This document shows, piece after piece, positions 25,691 to 35,350 of a stretch of 64,000 nt of DNA. Each line of letters opens with the position of its first letter. Positions within the stretch are counted from its first letter, which is position 1. A model generated the notes under the pieces. It saw only the letters and a program-made list of their open reading frames with translations. It had not been told where the DNA came from and did no database searches. Origin of the DNA: Vibrio coralliilyticus ATCC BAA-450 (GTDB lineage: Bacteria; Pseudomonadota; Gammaproteobacteria; Enterobacterales; Vibrionaceae). Made by a program: the position numbers and the translations under genes. The stretch is taken from assembly GCF_000176135.1 (NCBI RefSeq), contig NZ_ACZN01000016.1:186001-250000 (forward strand), read 5' to 3'.

Positions 25691-26395
25691 ATGATTACAG
25701 GCCATCGCGGTGCGGCATCGTTAGCACCAGAGAATACTTTGGTGAGTATTGAACACGCTGCTACGTCAGGTGCCCTATGGGTAGAAATCGATACCCAACT
25801 CAGCGCAGACAACGTTCCAGTTATCATTCACGATAAGACGGTTGATCGTTGTACCAACGGCAAAGGTAAAGTATCAGACCTTGATACTAAGGCGCTTAAA
25901 GCACTCGATGCAGGGAGTTGGTTCGGGGCATCGTTCGAAGGAATATCCATTCCCACTCTCGAAGAGGCCTTGGATAAATGTGTCGAACTCGGGCTCACGC
26001 TTAATCTTGAGTTGAAAACCTACGATGACAAAACTATCGACACTCTGGTTGAGCAAGTGGTTAAGGTAGTGAAGCAGAAAAACTACCCGTTGGATAAGTT
26101 GCTTTTATCGAGTTTTAGCAAAGAGGCACTGGTCATTTGCCAAGCGCAGATACCAGAAGTAAGACGTGGGTTCATCTGTGAAGTGTGGAATGATTTTAGC
26201 CTAGAGTCTCTGCAAGACTTAGACTTGTTCAGCATCCACATTGATCACAAAGTTCTTGATGCTAAGATTGCGGACTCGATTAAAAACGCGGGTTTGGTGT
26301 TAAAGATCTGGACGTTGAATTCGCCAGACAAAGCACAAGCGTTTTACGATTTGGGTGTGGATTACATCATCACGGATAAGCCAAACGAATTTTAG
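25691..26395 (+). CDS. Glycerophosphodiester phosphodiesterase (UgpQ-like)
   Basis: 234 residues, the size of cytosolic UgpQ-type enzymes. It has GHRGAASLAPENT with the catalytic His, EIDTQLSADNVPVIIHD with metal-binding Glu/Asp and the second His, and the DYIITDKP end. These enzymes hydrolyse glycerophosphodiesters to glycerol 3-phosphate and an alcohol. There is no signal peptide, so the substrate must be imported; the divergent TRAP transporter is the obvious candidate. The DeoR gene follows eight bases after the stop. Confidence 0.9.
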   Translation: MITGHRGAASLAPENTLVSIEHAATSGALWVEIDTQLSADNVPVIIHDKTVDRCTNGKGKVSDLDTKALKALDAGSWFGASFEGISIPTLEEALDKCVELGLTLNLELKTYDDKTIDTLVEQVVKVVKQKNYPLDKLLLSSFSKEALVICQAQIPEVRRGFICEVWNDFSLESLQDLDLFSIHIDHKVLDAKIADSIKNAGLVLKIWTLNSPDKAQAFYDLGVDYIITDKPNEF

Positions 26396-26403
26396 TAGGA
26401 ACT

Positions 26404-27165
26404 ATGGAACTGAACCAACGCCAAAAGCAGATTCTCGCGACCCTTAAAGTGGATCAGGATGTTCAGATCGACCAGTTGGCCGAGTTGTTTTCGGTGACCA
26501 CTCAGACCATTCGTCGCGATGTAAACAACTTGTGCGAACAAGGGCTGGCGCGTCGAGTTCATGGTGGGGTCAGTTTGCCTGCTACCTTAACAAACACCAG
26601 TTATCGCTTTCGCTCAGAGGTGGAATCGACCACCAAAGATGACATCGCAATGGCGGTCGCGGAAGCGATTCCTGATGGCGCGACAGTGATGATTGGTATT
26701 GGTACTACGGTTACACGCATTGCTCAGTTTCTATTGGGGAAAACTACTTTGCGCGTGGTCACCAATAACCTGCAAGTCGCGAAAATCTTAGAAGCCAATC
26801 AGAACATCGAAGTCTACCTTGCAGGCGGCCTGTTTCGCCGTGAGCATCAAGATCTGGTGGGGAGCAGTGTAGTTCACTTCTTCGAGGGCTTTGAAGCCGA
26901 TATCGGCCTATGCGGTTGTGCATCGGTGACAAGCAGCCACTTCGCAATGGAGCACGAGCAGTTAGAATCGGACTTGTCTCAATCCATCATACGTAACAGT
27001 CGCCAAACTTGGCTAGTAGCTGATGCCACTAAATGGGACCGCACTACTGCGATCAAGGTTGCGCCTCTTGCTCACTTTGAGCGTATTTACACCAATAAAG
27101 ATCACCTACCCAATGAGTTGAATGTTAAAGTCATTCCAAGTGCTCTATCGCCAAGCAAAGAATAA
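26404..27165 (+). CDS. DeoR/GlpR-family transcriptional regulator
   Basis: 253 residues. The N-terminal helix-turn-helix (LAELFSVTTQTIRRDVNNL, residues 23-41) and the following RRVHGGVS are typical of the family. The C-terminal sensor resembles the ribose/glycerol-3-phosphate-binding fold, with VMIGIGTTVTRIAQFL. DeoR members usually repress and bind phosphorylated sugars or polyols. Co-transcribed with the phosphodiesterase, it probably senses glycerol 3-phosphate or a related product and acts at the ATGAACAT repeats. Confidence 0.85.
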   Translation: MELNQRQKQILATLKVDQDVQIDQLAELFSVTTQTIRRDVNNLCEQGLARRVHGGVSLPATLTNTSYRFRSEVESTTKDDIAMAVAEAIPDGATVMIGIGTTVTRIAQFLLGKTTLRVVTNNLQVAKILEANQNIEVYLAGGLFRREHQDLVGSSVVHFFEGFEADIGLCGCASVTSSHFAMEHEQLESDLSQSIIRNSRQTWLVADATKWDRTTAIKVAPLAHFERIYTNKDHLPNELNVKVIPSALSPSKE

Positions 27166-27321
27166 GAACTCTTCCGGTATTTCAAGAACGTACGCCTAAA
27201 TGCTAGCCCTGTTTATCGATTATTATTAATAGATATATCCATACATGGAAGGGAAGCGACTTAGCTAATAGTCAGATATTAGCTATGTATTCCGTATCCA
27301 GATAATACAGGGATTTAGTGA

Positions 27322-29655
27322 ATGACGGGCAGGTGCAGAAAAAGGCGATACTTTGGCTTTAGCCTTTATTTCTTACCACTATTTGCTATGGCAGGGCTCA
27401 GTCAAACAATAGATTTTACGCTGACGGGTAGCTATGACACGGGGGATACGCGTTTTGCGATCAGCGCAACGGCAACCTCTGGTTTGACGGTCAGCTTTGC
27501 CTCTTCCACTCCTTCCGTCTGTACCATTTCAGGCCCTTATGTTGCGATTGGCGCGACCGGAACTTGTACCATTGTTGCTTCACAGGCAGGTGATGGCACT
27601 TACGATCCCGCGCCAGACGTCTCGCAGTCCACCACGATAGCTAAAGATACGCAAAGTATTCTCTTTCCTAACCCTGGTCCGCAAAATTTAGCTGATAGTT
27701 CATTAACATTATCGGCGGTGACTACTGCAAATTTAAGCGTGACATTTGGCTCCAATACGACCAGTGTCTGTGCGGTTTCTGGCACGACATTGAGCTTTGT
27801 GACCAGCGGCCTGTGTACGGTCTATGCTGACCAAGCTGGTGATAGTAACAATAATCCTGCCAATCGAGTCGCACTGTCATTTTACATCGATAATGATACC
27901 GATGGGGATGGTGTGATCGACCAGTTGGATGCTTTCGCCAATGACGCCAGTGAATCTTTTGACGTCGATGGTGATGGGACAGGGAACAATGCGGATACTA
28001 ATGATGCGGGGGACTGGGATCTTAGCTTTAACAGTCAGGGGTGGTTGGTCACTACTACAGAAGCTAATGAAGATTATACCTACCAACATGCTGTGGATGT
28101 CACGTCGACGGATGGCATTATTGCGGCGGGTCAAAACGAGAATAATGCAGGGGGATTCAGCGGCCAATTTGGCACGGTTATCTCGGTCAACTCAGATGGA
28201 ACGCTCAACACAGCCTTTGATGGTGACGGCAAGCTTCAATTCAGTTCCACTTCCTGTACAACTGGCTGTAATGAAATTCTCGGCGATGTGTTCGTTGCCA
28301 ATGATGGTAGCTATGTGGCGATAGGCCGAGAGGGGAACTCTTCCGAGGCTAAGTTGGTGAATCTCGACTCAACTGGCAGCCTGACCAGTGTCTTTTCTTC
28401 TGGTATCTATACTCTACCTGCTCAGTTTCCAATCGGGATAATACCGCTTAGTGATGGTGGTTTTGTGGTTGGCAGCACTAATGGCAGCGTGCCCATCTCA
28501 ACAATCTATTTCACTCGCTTTAAAAGTGATCTGACGGTGAATACCAGCTTTGGTACTGCTGGATCTGCGGATGTTAGACCAACGGGCTTTTTCGCCGTAA
28601 CATCAGTGGCGGTTGCCGAAAAGGCTAACTACCTGTTCACCATTCTTCAGCAAAACAATGGTTCTCGCTATCTGGTTCGAATAAACAAAACGGACGGTAG
28701 CGTCGATACCAGCTTTGTTCATTTAGGAGCAACAGGCCTTAACCCCAACGTGTTTGGTACCATTTACGCCATGTTAGGCACTGCAGACAACAAAATCCTT
28801 TTTGCCAACTCTGCGTCGCAAGTCATCGCCATGGATGAGGATGGCGATATTGCTGAAAGCTTTGGTGATGGGGGAATACAGACACTCAATCAGACGCTGC
28901 AGACCGCTGATCTTGTGAAAAGCAGCGATGGGCGCGTTGTTGTTTCTGGCTATGATTCAAATGGCGATCTTCATGTTGCTCGTTTGAAGAGTGACGGGAG
29001 CTTAGATACATACTTTGGTGACAATGGTCAGATCAAACTCGACCCGGGTAACGATAGGTTCATTACCAGAGATATGGTGTTGGACAGTGACAATGATATC
29101 GTGATTGCGGGCTATGCAGAGATGACAGATACCACTGAGCAGGCGCTGTTCGTAAAGTTGATTAATGACCTTGATACCGATGGTGATGGTATTAGTGATC
29201 TTGTTGATACAGATGACGATGGTGACGGCGTCAATGATAGCAGTGATGCTTTCCCACTGGATGCCTCCGAAACTCTTGATACCGATGGGGATGGCACTGG
29301 TAATAACGCTGACACAGACGATGATGGCGATGGTGTGAATGACAGCAGTGATGCATTCCCACTTGACGCATCAGAAACGCTCGATACTGACGGGGATGGT
29401 ATCGGGAATAACACTGACACGGATGATGATGGTGACGGTGTTGATGACGTTAATGATGCCTTTCCATTGGATGCTTCAGAGACCAAAGATACTGATGGAG
29501 ATGGCATCGGAGACAATGCCGATAAGACCAACCAGACTATCAACTTTGCTGCAATCAGCCCTCAAGCTTTATCGGCCAGCACTCTGGCTATCAGCGCGAC
29601 AGCAACCTCTGGGCTATCCGTCATTCCTCCTCAACATCAGCCATATGTACTGTGA
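27322..29655 (+). CDS. Secreted repeat protein, N-terminal part of a frameshifted gene
   Basis: 777 residues before a premature stop. A signal-like hydrophobic N-terminus (about 8-26) is followed by two Ig-like repeats of the MBG type (SGLTVSFASSTPSVCTIS and a second copy), a calcium-binding D-x-D-G-D-G stretch, then a region of delta-60-type repeats (residues 230-610; motifs such as SDGTLNTAFDGDGKL and SDGSLDTYFGDNGQI), and finally an array of thrombospondin type 3-like repeats. Near 29620-29627 the frame slips: the following MBG-like repeat continues in another frame. A large secreted or surface, calcium-stabilised protein is inferred. Either a real mutation or a sequence error. Confidence 0.7.
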   Translation: MTGRCRKRRYFGFSLYFLPLFAMAGLSQTIDFTLTGSYDTGDTRFAISATATSGLTVSFASSTPSVCTISGPYVAIGATGTCTIVASQAGDGTYDPAPDVSQSTTIAKDTQSILFPNPGPQNLADSSLTLSAVTTANLSVTFGSNTTSVCAVSGTTLSFVTSGLCTVYADQAGDSNNNPANRVALSFYIDNDTDGDGVIDQLDAFANDASESFDVDGDGTGNNADTNDAGDWDLSFNSQGWLVTTTEANEDYTYQHAVDVTSTDGIIAAGQNENNAGGFSGQFGTVISVNSDGTLNTAFDGDGKLQFSSTSCTTGCNEILGDVFVANDGSYVAIGREGNSSEAKLVNLDSTGSLTSVFSSGIYTLPAQFPIGIIPLSDGGFVVGSTNGSVPISTIYFTRFKSDLTVNTSFGTAGSADVRPTGFFAVTSVAVAEKANYLFTILQQNNGSRYLVRINKTDGSVDTSFVHLGATGLNPNVFGTIYAMLGTADNKILFANSASQVIAMDEDGDIAESFGDGGIQTLNQTLQTADLVKSSDGRVVVSGYDSNGDLHVARLKSDGSLDTYFGDNGQIKLDPGNDRFITRDMVLDSDNDIVIAGYAEMTDTTEQALFVKLINDLDTDGDGISDLVDTDDDGDGVNDSSDAFPLDASETLDTDGDGTGNNADTDDDGDGVNDSSDAFPLDASETLDTDGDGIGNNTDTDDDGDGVDDVNDAFPLDASETKDTDGDGIGDNADKTNQTINFAAISPQALSASTLAISATATSGLSVIPPQHQPYVL
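29173..29526 (+). repeat. Tandem thrombospondin type 3-like Ca-binding repeats
   Basis: The coding DNA repeats a unit of roughly 108 bases three times plus partial copies. Each encodes DTDGDGxxNNADTDDDGDG followed by VNDSSDAFPLDASET. Aspartates at alternate positions form calcium-binding loops. Near-identity between the copies means recent amplification, and the array may be prone to length change. Confidence 0.75.
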
Positions 29656-30203
29656 CAAACGCTGTGGTGACGCTAGTCGCATCAGGCACATGTACTATAG
29701 TCGCGAGCCAGTCAGGAGATACCAACTATGAAGCAGCGAATGATGTGAACGTCAGTTTTGATATCTTGGATGATGCGGCTTTGAGTTCTCGTATTGTCTT
29801 GAGCCAGGGAAGTGGTTCAGTTTCCATATTTTTTGCAGATCAAGGAACAGCGGTGCTGAGGGCCCAAGTGGACAGCGCTAGCAGTACAGCGGGTTACAGT
29901 TTTGTCTGGAGCCAAACAGACGTTGACCTTGAGCCCAGTGAAGGTCTCAATAGCGAAACCTTCAGCTTTGATCCTCAAGGACATGTCGGTAGCCATGAGT
30001 TGAGTGTTGTGGTGACCGATCCTGTCGGGACAACGGTCACTATTAGCAGGGAAATTAGTATTCGCTCGACACTACCGGAAATGGTATTCCCGATTACCTT
30101 GACTCTATCTCAAGCTCATCACAAATTTATTCAGATTCTGTCCACCATTTGGCTTACACCGAGACTGGCTTGTTGTTTGTTCTGGGCGATGTTCCTTACG
30201 TGA
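29628..30203 (+). pseudogene. Middle part of the frameshifted secreted repeat protein
   Basis: This frame continues the interrupted MBG-like repeat (TLVASGTCTIVASQSGDTNYEAAN matches the first copy in segment 1 closely), then passes into a PKD/cadherin-like Ig domain (about SFVWSQTDVD, ELSVVVTDPVGTTVTIS). Coding then slips again near 30068-30075, after which the frame gives unrelated residues to the stop at 30201-30203. The segment has no start of its own with a good ribosome-binding site, so it is not an independent gene. Confidence 0.6.
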
Positions 30204-31018
30204 ATGGTCAAGATTTTATAGGTGTTTCCATGGATAACATTGTTGATCATTACAATCTCAGTGAGCAGCAGCAGGATGGGGATTATCAGTATCCAAGCGG
30301 CTTGTTTGACTTTGAAGTGCAACAACTTCGACTGGCCGCTTCCGCGCAGATTGTACTGCGACTGAGTTCTGCTATTCCCGCCAACGCGATTTATCGTAAG
30401 TACATTGAGTCAAAAGGGTGGTTTACGTTTGTTGAGGATGCAAACAATGCGCTTGCCAGTACGGCGAGCGTGAGTGACGATTGCCCCGCGCCGGGCAATG
30501 TCAGCTTTAAAAGCGTTTTGAATCAAGGGGATGACTGTATTCAGCTCACGATTGAAGATGGTGGCCCTAATGATGCCGATGGTAAGGTCAATGGTATTGT
30601 CAGTGACCCTGGTGGTATCGCTGTTGCTTCGACGACGCCAGAAGTCAGCATTGCGGTGGTTAGTAATAACGCCAATACCTTCAGTCGTAACGACCAAGAA
30701 CAAGTGGTATTACGCTTGAAAGTGACTGCCAGTTTGGCAGGAGCCCAATTGGATAGCTTACAAATATCTTCATCGGGTGATCTGAATGAGCAAACTGATT
30801 TAAGTCTAGTTGCGCTTTATCAAGATACCGATGCCAATGGCGAGGGTGATACCCTGCTTGCCAGTGGTATCTACCTTCAAGATGACGGTCAGCTTGAATT
30901 CACTCTATCCACTCCTTTGCAATTGAGCTCGGGTGATACACATCTGGTCATCACCTATCAATTCAAACAGTGTCCTACGGGGCTGGCGAGTTGCGATACC
31001 ACAACGGAACGGAGGTAA
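30074..31018 (+). pseudogene. C-terminal part of the frameshifted secreted repeat protein
   Basis: In this frame the sequence resumes as TGNGIPDYLDSISSSS, a typical calcium-binding linker, and continues through AYTETGLLFVLGDVPYVNG to the stop at 31016-31018. The rest looks like a soluble beta-rich domain; the C-terminus has a short Cys-containing tail (CPTGLASCDTT). A start near 30149 (TTG) has no ribosome-binding site. Joining the three segments gives about 1,230 residues. Confidence 0.6.
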
Positions 31019-31021
31019 CTC

Positions 31022-31213
31022 ATGATAAGGAAAGTCGTACACGGTGTTGTCGTAGCGCTTGCCGTTTTTGCATTGTCTGGCTGTAGTGATGCTCCAGAGT
31101 CGAATGAGTTTGAGCTATCTGTCTCGGATATCAAGATCAGCGAAACCAGCAGCAGCGCACAGCTAGACGTCGATGTGAGTGCTGCCAAGAGCAGCACTCT
31201 AAAATTGAAGTAA
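31022..31213 (+). CDS. Small lipoprotein following the repeat protein
   Basis: 63 residues with a signal peptide and lipobox LSGC, and a short acidic/serine-rich mature part ending in KLK. GGAGG lies six bases before the ATG, three bases after the preceding stop, so translation is coupled. It may be a membrane partner of the repeat protein. Family not recognised. Confidence 0.6.
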   Translation: MIRKVVHGVVVALAVFALSGCSDAPESNEFELSVSDIKISETSSSAQLDVDVSAAKSSTLKLK

Positions 31214-31226
31214 TTGATCAGCGACT

Positions 31227-32414
31227 TTAGTTTACTTCTGCGCCCTGACATGTTGCTTCACGCTTATCGAGCAAACCGCTGAATTGGGTGAGAAGTAGGG
31301 CAATGATGACAATCAAAGCGCCGACCCAAGGTGTATTCATTAGGCCATGCTTTGCAACGATTAATCCTCCTCCCCATGAGCCTAAAGCGATGCCGACGTT
31401 AAACGCCGCTATGTTAAGTCCAGAGGCGACATCAACCGCATCAGGCGTATGCTTTTCTGCCAGATTCACCACGTAAACTTGCAACCCAGGGACGTTACCA
31501 AAGGCGAATGCCCCCCAGATTAGAATCGTAATAACAGCACTAACAGGATGATAAGCCGCAAGGTTGAAGACAAACAGTATAATCGTAAGACCAATAAAAA
31601 TGGCGGTAAGTGCTTTAATAGGGCCAAGTTTATCGGCCATTTTGCCTCCCCAGATATTGCCAATGGCAACGGAAACACCATACACCAACATGATTAACCC
31701 TATGGTCCCAGAGCTAAATCCAGAAACGTTTTCCAGTATAGGGGCGAGATAAGTGAAAGCAGTAAAAGTTCCTCCATATCCAAGTGCCGTAATCGCATAA
31801 ACCAGTAGCAACCTAGGTTCGGTAAGAACCTTTAGCTGGGCTGAAATTTTGGTTGCTGGTGGCTGTTTGAGGTTGGCAGGGATTAACAGGGCACTGCCAA
31901 GCAAGGCAATGACGCCAAGAATAGCCACGGTGAGAAATGTCGCCTGCCATCCAAATGCTTGCCCGATATAGGTGCCAAGAGGAACACCGGTGACCAAAGC
32001 AACGGTAAGGCCTGTAAACATGATCGCGATAGCGCTGGCGGCTTTTTCTTTGCTGACCAGTCCTGTAGCAACAGTAGAACCGATGGAAAAGAAAACACCA
32101 TGAGCCAGTCCGGTCAGGATGCGAGCGATGATCAGAGTTTCATAACTCGGAGCTTGCCACGCGAGTACATTCCCTAAAACAAACAAGCTCATGACGGACA
32201 ATAGGACCTTTTTTCTTGGCCAGTTGCCAGTAAGCGCAGTTATGACGGGAGCTCCAATTGCCACGCCAAGCGCATATAGGCTAACCAATAAGCCAGCGGA
32301 AGGTAGGGATACTGCAAGGTCGCTTGCCATAGTCGGAATCAATCCGACGATAACAAACTCAGTAGTGCCGATAGCAAAGGCACTAAGGGTTAAAGCAAAA
32401 AGTGCAATTGGCAT
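31227..32414 (-). CDS. MFS transporter, AraJ/YdhP-like drug or sugar exporter
   Basis: 395 residues with about twelve transmembrane helices. The start at 32414 gives the typical beginning MPIALFALTLSAFAIGTTEF; longer in-frame starts add non-homologous residues. Early motif FVIVGLIPTMASDL and the G-x-L-A-D-K loop (GGKMADKLGP) fit the MFS exporter group. The LysR gene is divergent, 110 bases away. Substrate unknown. Confidence 0.85.
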   Translation of the reverse strand: MPIALFALTLSAFAIGTTEFVIVGLIPTMASDLAVSLPSAGLLVSLYALGVAIGAPVITALTGNWPRKKVLLSVMSLFVLGNVLAWQAPSYETLIIARILTGLAHGVFFSIGSTVATGLVSKEKAASAIAIMFTGLTVALVTGVPLGTYIGQAFGWQATFLTVAILGVIALLGSALLIPANLKQPPATKISAQLKVLTEPRLLLVYAITALGYGGTFTAFTYLAPILENVSGFSSGTIGLIMLVYGVSVAIGNIWGGKMADKLGPIKALTAIFIGLTIILFVFNLAAYHPVSAVITILIWGAFAFGNVPGLQVYVVNLAEKHTPDAVDVASGLNIAAFNVGIALGSWGGGLIVAKHGLMNTPWVGALIVIIALLLTQFSGLLDKREATCQGAEVN

Positions 32415-32524
32415 AATAAATTCCAATAATGATGTCGTGGCCGCCATTATTGAAAATCTTTTATTTGTTAAAAATGGTGATTTTATCAAATTACTTTTGC
32501 TATAAATAAAGGTAATTGAATTTA

Positions 32525-33418
32525 ATGGACGAAGACATGCGCACACGTTCAGATGAGTTAGAAATGCTACTCGCGGTTGTCGATAGCGGCGGGTTTTCAG
32601 CGGCAGCTGAAATGTTAAACATACAAGTTGCCAGAATTTCACGTGCGGTAAGCAAGGTGGAGAAACAGCTGGGTGTTTCAATATTGAACCGAACAACAAG
32701 GCGGGTAGAGTTAACCCAAGAAGGTCGGACTTTTGTTGACTCTGTGCGTAAGGGCCTTCACATTATTCATCAGGCTGAAGAAGATCTGATTTCTGGAAGC
32801 GAACGTCCAAGAGGCAAGTTACGAGTGGATGCCGCCAGTCCATTTGTTTTCCATCAGCTTGTACCGCTGATACAGTCATTCAAAGATACTTATCCAGAGA
32901 TTGAGTTGGAAATAACCTCTAACGAAGGTTTTGTTGATTTGCTCGAGCAGCGCACCGATGTCGCTATCCGTATCGGACAACTAAAAGATTCAACATTGCA
33001 TGCACGTCCACTAGGTAAAAGTGAGCTCTTCATCGTAGCTTCTCCCCAGTATCTGGAATCTTCTGGTGCGCCCCGCACAACGTCAGAATTACAGTCGCAT
33101 CAATTGATAGGTTTTACATCACCTAAAGTGCTTAACCAATGGCCGCTAAAAGGAGTTGATGCCATAGAGCCAGATATCACGTCGAGTAATGGTGAAACGG
33201 TTCGGCAGTTGGCATTGGCATCTAATGGTATTGCCTGTTTGTCTGGCTTTATGGTTCGCGAAGATATTAAACAAGGTAGGCTGGTATCTTTGCTTGATGA
33301 TGCCAAGCGTCTTGATACCGGTCGAGAGCAGGTGAGTGCTGTGTACTACAAATCTTCAGCAGTGGCACGGCGAATCTCCGCGTTTATCGACTTTATTCAG
33401 CCGAAGTTAACCTTGTAG
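32525..33418 (+). CDS. LysR-family transcriptional regulator
   Basis: Start at 32525 (ATG) or 12 bases later; an upstream TTG at 32516 is unlikely. The N-terminal winged helix includes GGFSAAAEMLNIQVARISRAVSKVEKQLG. The C-terminal domain is an effector-binding fold. LysR genes divergent from a transporter usually control it, so the MFS gene is its likely target. Ligand unknown. Confidence 0.85.
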   Translation: MDEDMRTRSDELEMLLAVVDSGGFSAAAEMLNIQVARISRAVSKVEKQLGVSILNRTTRRVELTQEGRTFVDSVRKGLHIIHQAEEDLISGSERPRGKLRVDAASPFVFHQLVPLIQSFKDTYPEIELEITSNEGFVDLLEQRTDVAIRIGQLKDSTLHARPLGKSELFIVASPQYLESSGAPRTTSELQSHQLIGFTSPKVLNQWPLKGVDAIEPDITSSNGETVRQLALASNGIACLSGFMVREDIKQGRLVSLLDDAKRLDTGREQVSAVYYKSSAVARRISAFIDFIQPKLTL

Positions 33419-33496
33419 CAAGATTAGTTTGTGAGCGCAGTGTTTGACTAAACCCACTGCTAATATGGATAACAGTGATTCAAAAGGAGAAAGATT

Positions 33497-33817
33497 ATGA
33501 TTAAAACAACGACTTCAGTAGTTGAAGGCCGACCTGTACAAGATTATTTGGGCGTTGTGGTCGGTGAAGCTATCTTAGGGGCAAACATTTTTAAAGATAT
33601 GTTCGGCGCAATTCGAGATGTCGTCGGTGGCCGATCTGGTGCTTATGAAAGAGAGATGGGCCGAGCTCGTGAGATAGCCTATGCTGAAATGGAAGAGCGG
33701 GCACGTGAGCTGGGTGCCGATGGCATCGTCGGCATCGACATTGATTACGAAGTGATTGGCAGTGGCGGCAGCATGATGATGGTGAGCGTCAGTGGTACCG
33801 CGGTGAAGTTCAAATAA
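33497..33817 (+). CDS. YbjQ family protein (UPF0145)
   Basis: 106 residues, with the characteristic [19 protein letters not shown] and the [24 protein letters not shown] block. YbjQ proteins form pentamers and are of uncertain function, sometimes described as heavy-metal-binding. AAAAGGAG precedes the start. Confidence 0.9.
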   Translation: MIKTTTSVVEGRPVQDYLGVVVGEAILGANIFKDMFGAIRDVVGGRSGAYEREMGRAREIAYAEMEERARELGADGIVGIDIDYEVIGSGGSMMMVSVSGTAVKFK

Positions 33818-33880
33818 GGCTATTCAGCAAGGCGCTTTTGCGGTGTAATGGCGCCAATTGCAGATATAGGAAAGTAACAG

Positions 33881-34339
33881 ATGAAAATTTGGGTTGATGC
33901 AGACGCGTGTCCGGTCGTTATCAGAGATATTCTCTTTCGAGCTTCTGAGCGCACTGGCGTGGAAGTCACTTTGGTGGCTAACCAGTTTATTCGTACTCCT
34001 GCTTCTCCAAAAGTCACCATGCTACAAGTTCAGGCTGGCTTTGACGTCGCAGATAATGAGATTGTTCAGCGCTGTGAAGCTGGCGATCTGGTGATCACCA
34101 GCGATATCCCATTGGCCGATGAGATCATCACCAAAGGCGGCCACGTGTTGAGTTCTCGTGGGGAGCAGTTCACCAAAGAGAATATAAAATCACGCCTTAA
34201 TATTCGTGATTTTATGGAAACCATGCGCAGTAGTGGTGTCCAAACAGGCGGCCCAGCACCGCTAAACCAAGCGGATCGACAGCAATTTGCTAACCATTTA
34301 GACAAATGGTTAGTGCAGTGGCAAAGGGCGCAAAAATAG
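33881..34339 (+). CDS. YaiI/YqxD family protein (UPF0178, DUF188)
   Basis: 152 residues beginning [18 protein letters not shown], a PIN-like fold with conserved Asp residues ([17 protein letters not shown]). Possibly a nuclease; function is not established. It runs almost into the LysR gene, with nine bases between. Confidence 0.9.
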   Translation: MKIWVDADACPVVIRDILFRASERTGVEVTLVANQFIRTPASPKVTMLQVQAGFDVADNEIVQRCEAGDLVITSDIPLADEIITKGGHVLSSRGEQFTKENIKSRLNIRDFMETMRSSGVQTGGPAPLNQADRQQFANHLDKWLVQWQRAQK

Positions 34340-34348
34340 GAGGAGTGG

Positions 34349-35302
34349 ATGTCCTTGGTTAACCAGTTAGCGCTGTTTATTGATGTGGTGCAGCAAGGCT
34401 CTTTTACTAAAGCTGCGACCTTGCACAATATGGACAACTCATCGTTGTCAAAACAGATCAAAAAACTGGAAGTAGAACTAGGCGTGCAGCTTCTTAATCG
34501 CTCAACGCGCTCCTTTTCCCTAACGCCAGCGGGTGAAGAAATTCTCGAGCAGGCACATAATCTGGTTGGGACTTTAGGGCATGTTCACTCCATCGCAGAC
34601 TCTTATCAGGCAAGGCCGAAAGGACGCATACGCATTACCGCACCTTTGCATATTGGCCAGCACTACCTTCAGCCCGTGATTACGCAATTTATGCGCAGTT
34701 ATCCTGAGGTGGAAATTAACCTGCAAATGGATGATAAGCGTTCAGATATTATTTCTGATCACTTTGATGTCGCATTTCGCCTTGGTCGGCTAGAAGATTC
34801 GAGTTTGATTGCAAAGAAAATCGCTGACATCAGGCCGGTGATTTTGGCGTCTGAAAGCTTTATCGATCAGCACGGAGAACCTCAGACTCCTGAGGAGCTA
34901 ATGAGCTTGCCTTCTGTCGTCTATAGTAATGGGCCATTAACCGTAGATACGGCACGTATTAGTGAAGCACCGGGTGGCAGTACGTTCATAAATCACAAAA
35001 TGACGGGTAAATACAAGGTCAATGATGTGCTGACTTTGTTAGCGGCCGTCCAAGATGGGCTTGGCTATGCCATGATTTCCTCTTCCAACCTATACCGCCC
35101 AGTTGCCGAGATGAATCTAAAGCCGATCCTGACGCATTACACTCTATGTAATCGCGGCCTCGCCCTATATGCTCTGTACCCACATCGTAAGCAAACGGCG
35201 CTGGTTAGAGAGTTTATTTCTGCGGTGCAGGCACATATTGGTACACCACCAATCTGGGAAAAGCAGGTGGACAACTTTGCTCACCTCTACCCAACTCGCT
35301 AA
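34349..35302 (+). CDS. LysR-family transcriptional regulator
   Basis: 317 residues with a strong AGGAGG site in the end of the previous gene. The helix-turn-helix segment GSFTKAATLHNMDNSSLSK is followed by the Arg-rich wing (LNRSTRSFSLT). The rest is the periplasmic-binding-type sensor. Co-transcription with yaiI is suggested by the nine-base spacing. Target unknown. Confidence 0.85.
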   Translation: MSLVNQLALFIDVVQQGSFTKAATLHNMDNSSLSKQIKKLEVELGVQLLNRSTRSFSLTPAGEEILEQAHNLVGTLGHVHSIADSYQARPKGRIRITAPLHIGQHYLQPVITQFMRSYPEVEINLQMDDKRSDIISDHFDVAFRLGRLEDSSLIAKKIADIRPVILASESFIDQHGEPQTPEELMSLPSVVYSNGPLTVDTARISEAPGGSTFINHKMTGKYKVNDVLTLLAAVQDGLGYAMISSSNLYRPVAEMNLKPILTHYTLCNRGLALYALYPHRKQTALVREFISAVQAHIGTPPIWEKQVDNFAHLYPTR

Positions 35303-35318
35303 AGAGTGAACAATAAAA

Positions 35319-35338
35319 AGCCCGGCGAAGGCCGGGCT
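35319..35338. terminator. Bidirectional terminator
   Basis: AGCCCGGC pairs with GCCGGGCT over a GAAG loop with A/T-rich flanks. It separates the convergent LysR and copper-chaperone genes. Confidence 0.8.
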
Positions 35339-35350
35339 AATCAACAAAAC

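Noticed and set aside
29112-29543. Minus-strand frame across the calcium-binding repeats
   Set aside because: A shadow of the Asp-rich repeats read on the other strand; it has no start signal.
35153-35347. Short minus-strand frame over the end of the LysR gene and its terminator
   Set aside because: It overlaps a strong terminator and a confident gene, so it is not a real gene.
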